NCBI RefSeq assembly: GCF_021730395.1
Contig: NC_069376.1
Coordinates: 13,673,001 to 13,737,000, forward strand
From: Mercenaria mercenaria
Taxonomy: Eukaryota; Mollusca; Bivalvia; Venerida; Veneridae
Length of the DNA stretch: 64,000 nt
Direction: 5' to 3'
The position numbers and the translations under genes were made by a program. Under the pieces are notes generated by a model, which was not told the origin of the DNA, made no database searches, and worked only from the letters and a program-made list of their open reading frames with translations. Of the stretch, positions 63,535-64,000 are shown piece after piece; within the stretch, counting starts at the first letter, position 1; each line of letters opens with the position of its first letter.

Positions 63535-64000
63535 GAGCGCCAAGCGAGGAAGCTGCCACCAGAACCATTAAGCTGTGGGTATATATGTGAGCGCCAAGCG
63601 AAGAAGCTGCCACCAGAACCATTAAGCTGTGGGTATATATGTGAGCGCCAAGCGAAGAAGCTGCCACCAGAACCATTAAGCTGTGGGTATATATGTGAGC
63701 GCCAAGCGAGGAAGCTGCCACCAGAACCATTAAGCTGTGGGTATATATGTGAGCGCCAAGCGAGGAAGCTGCTACCAGAACCATTAAGCTGTGGGTATAT
63801 ATGTGAGCGCCAAGCGAGGAAGCTGCTACCAGAACCATTAAGCTGTGGGTATATATGTGAGCGCCAAGCGAGGAAGCTGCCACCAGAACCATTAAGCTGT
63901 GGGTATATATGTGAGCGCCAAGCGAGGAAGCTGCCACCAGAACCATTAAGCTGTGGGTATATATGTGAGCGCCAAGCGCGGAAGCTGCCACCAGATCCAT
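63535..64000 (-). repeat. 54-bp minisatellite seeded in a SINE
   Basis: About 8.6 units of GAGCGCCAAGCGAGGAAGCT + GCCACCAGAACCATTAAGCT + GTGGGTATATATGT, running off the right edge. The first half of the unit is SINE body sequence. The period is divisible by three, so a minus frame of HIYTHSLMVLVAASSLGA repeats is open throughout. Confidence 0.95.

Noticed and set aside
63527-64000. 157-residue repetitive open frame on the minus strand
   Set aside because: It is the 54-bp SINE-derived array; the period is a multiple of three, so openness carries little weight.

Overview
The window looks like nuclear DNA of a bivalve mollusc, probably a venerid-type clam. The evidence is AT-rich intergenic sequence, a 13-exon gene with GT-AG introns, an intronless B-box/TRIM-like gene of the kind that is expanded in bivalves, tRNA-headed SINEs, and several dispersed elements with 120-180 bp tandem cores of the oyster 'pearl'/Helitron-derived kind. 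The species assignment comes from remembered repeat families and is inference. Nothing bacterial is present.

Layout. 1-0.44 kb: a 45-bp coding-type minisatellite cut by the window edge. 0.6-15.4 kb: a transposon-rich tract with no convincing host gene. It holds two TIR elements, SINE heads, and six tandem-core elements, five of which begin with the same ACAAGAG + stem-loop head. 17.5-34.7 kb, minus strand: a complete gene that I reassembled exon by exon and recognise as TTC38 (tetratricopeptide repeat protein 38). The 13 coding exons total 1401 nt (466 residues plus stop), every splice phase agrees, and there are two candidate first exons. Five of its introns hold minisatellites, and two of those arrays are built from the gene's own exon end plus 5' splice site. 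35.45-42.49 kb, minus strand: a tyrosine-recombinase retrotransposon (DIRS order, Ngaro/PAT-like) with split direct repeats in the order A1-genes-B1-A2-B2. Both repeat pairs are identical, so it is young, although its coding part looks broken. 42.5-43.7 kb: a large inverted repeat. 43.7-46.8 kb: three minisatellites and a poly-C run.

47.40-49.02 kb, plus strand: an intronless B-box/coiled-coil/beta-propeller (TRIM-like) gene of 540 residues. Its last coding stretch is duplicated just past the stop codon and leads into about 1.3 kb of 42-bp repeats derived from the gene's own end, placed where the 3' UTR should be. 52.15-53.27 and 59.40-60.52 kb, minus strand: two intronless paralogues of 371 residues each, type II membrane glycosyltransferase-like proteins with a DID (DXD) motif. 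A 308-bp segment around that motif is about 97% identical between them while both flanks have diverged, which suggests gene conversion. Between them lie a TIR element with a tRNA-like core and a 2.3-kb satellite with a 20-bp unit. The right edge (63.3-64 kb) is a SINE body whose middle has expanded into a 54-bp array.

The most interesting theme is that at least four arrays are seeded from functional sequence: two exon-plus-splice-donor units in TTC38, the end of the TRIM-like CDS, and a SINE interior. The genes show no shared pathway: a conserved TPR protein, a TRIM-like protein and a pair of putative Golgi enzymes.
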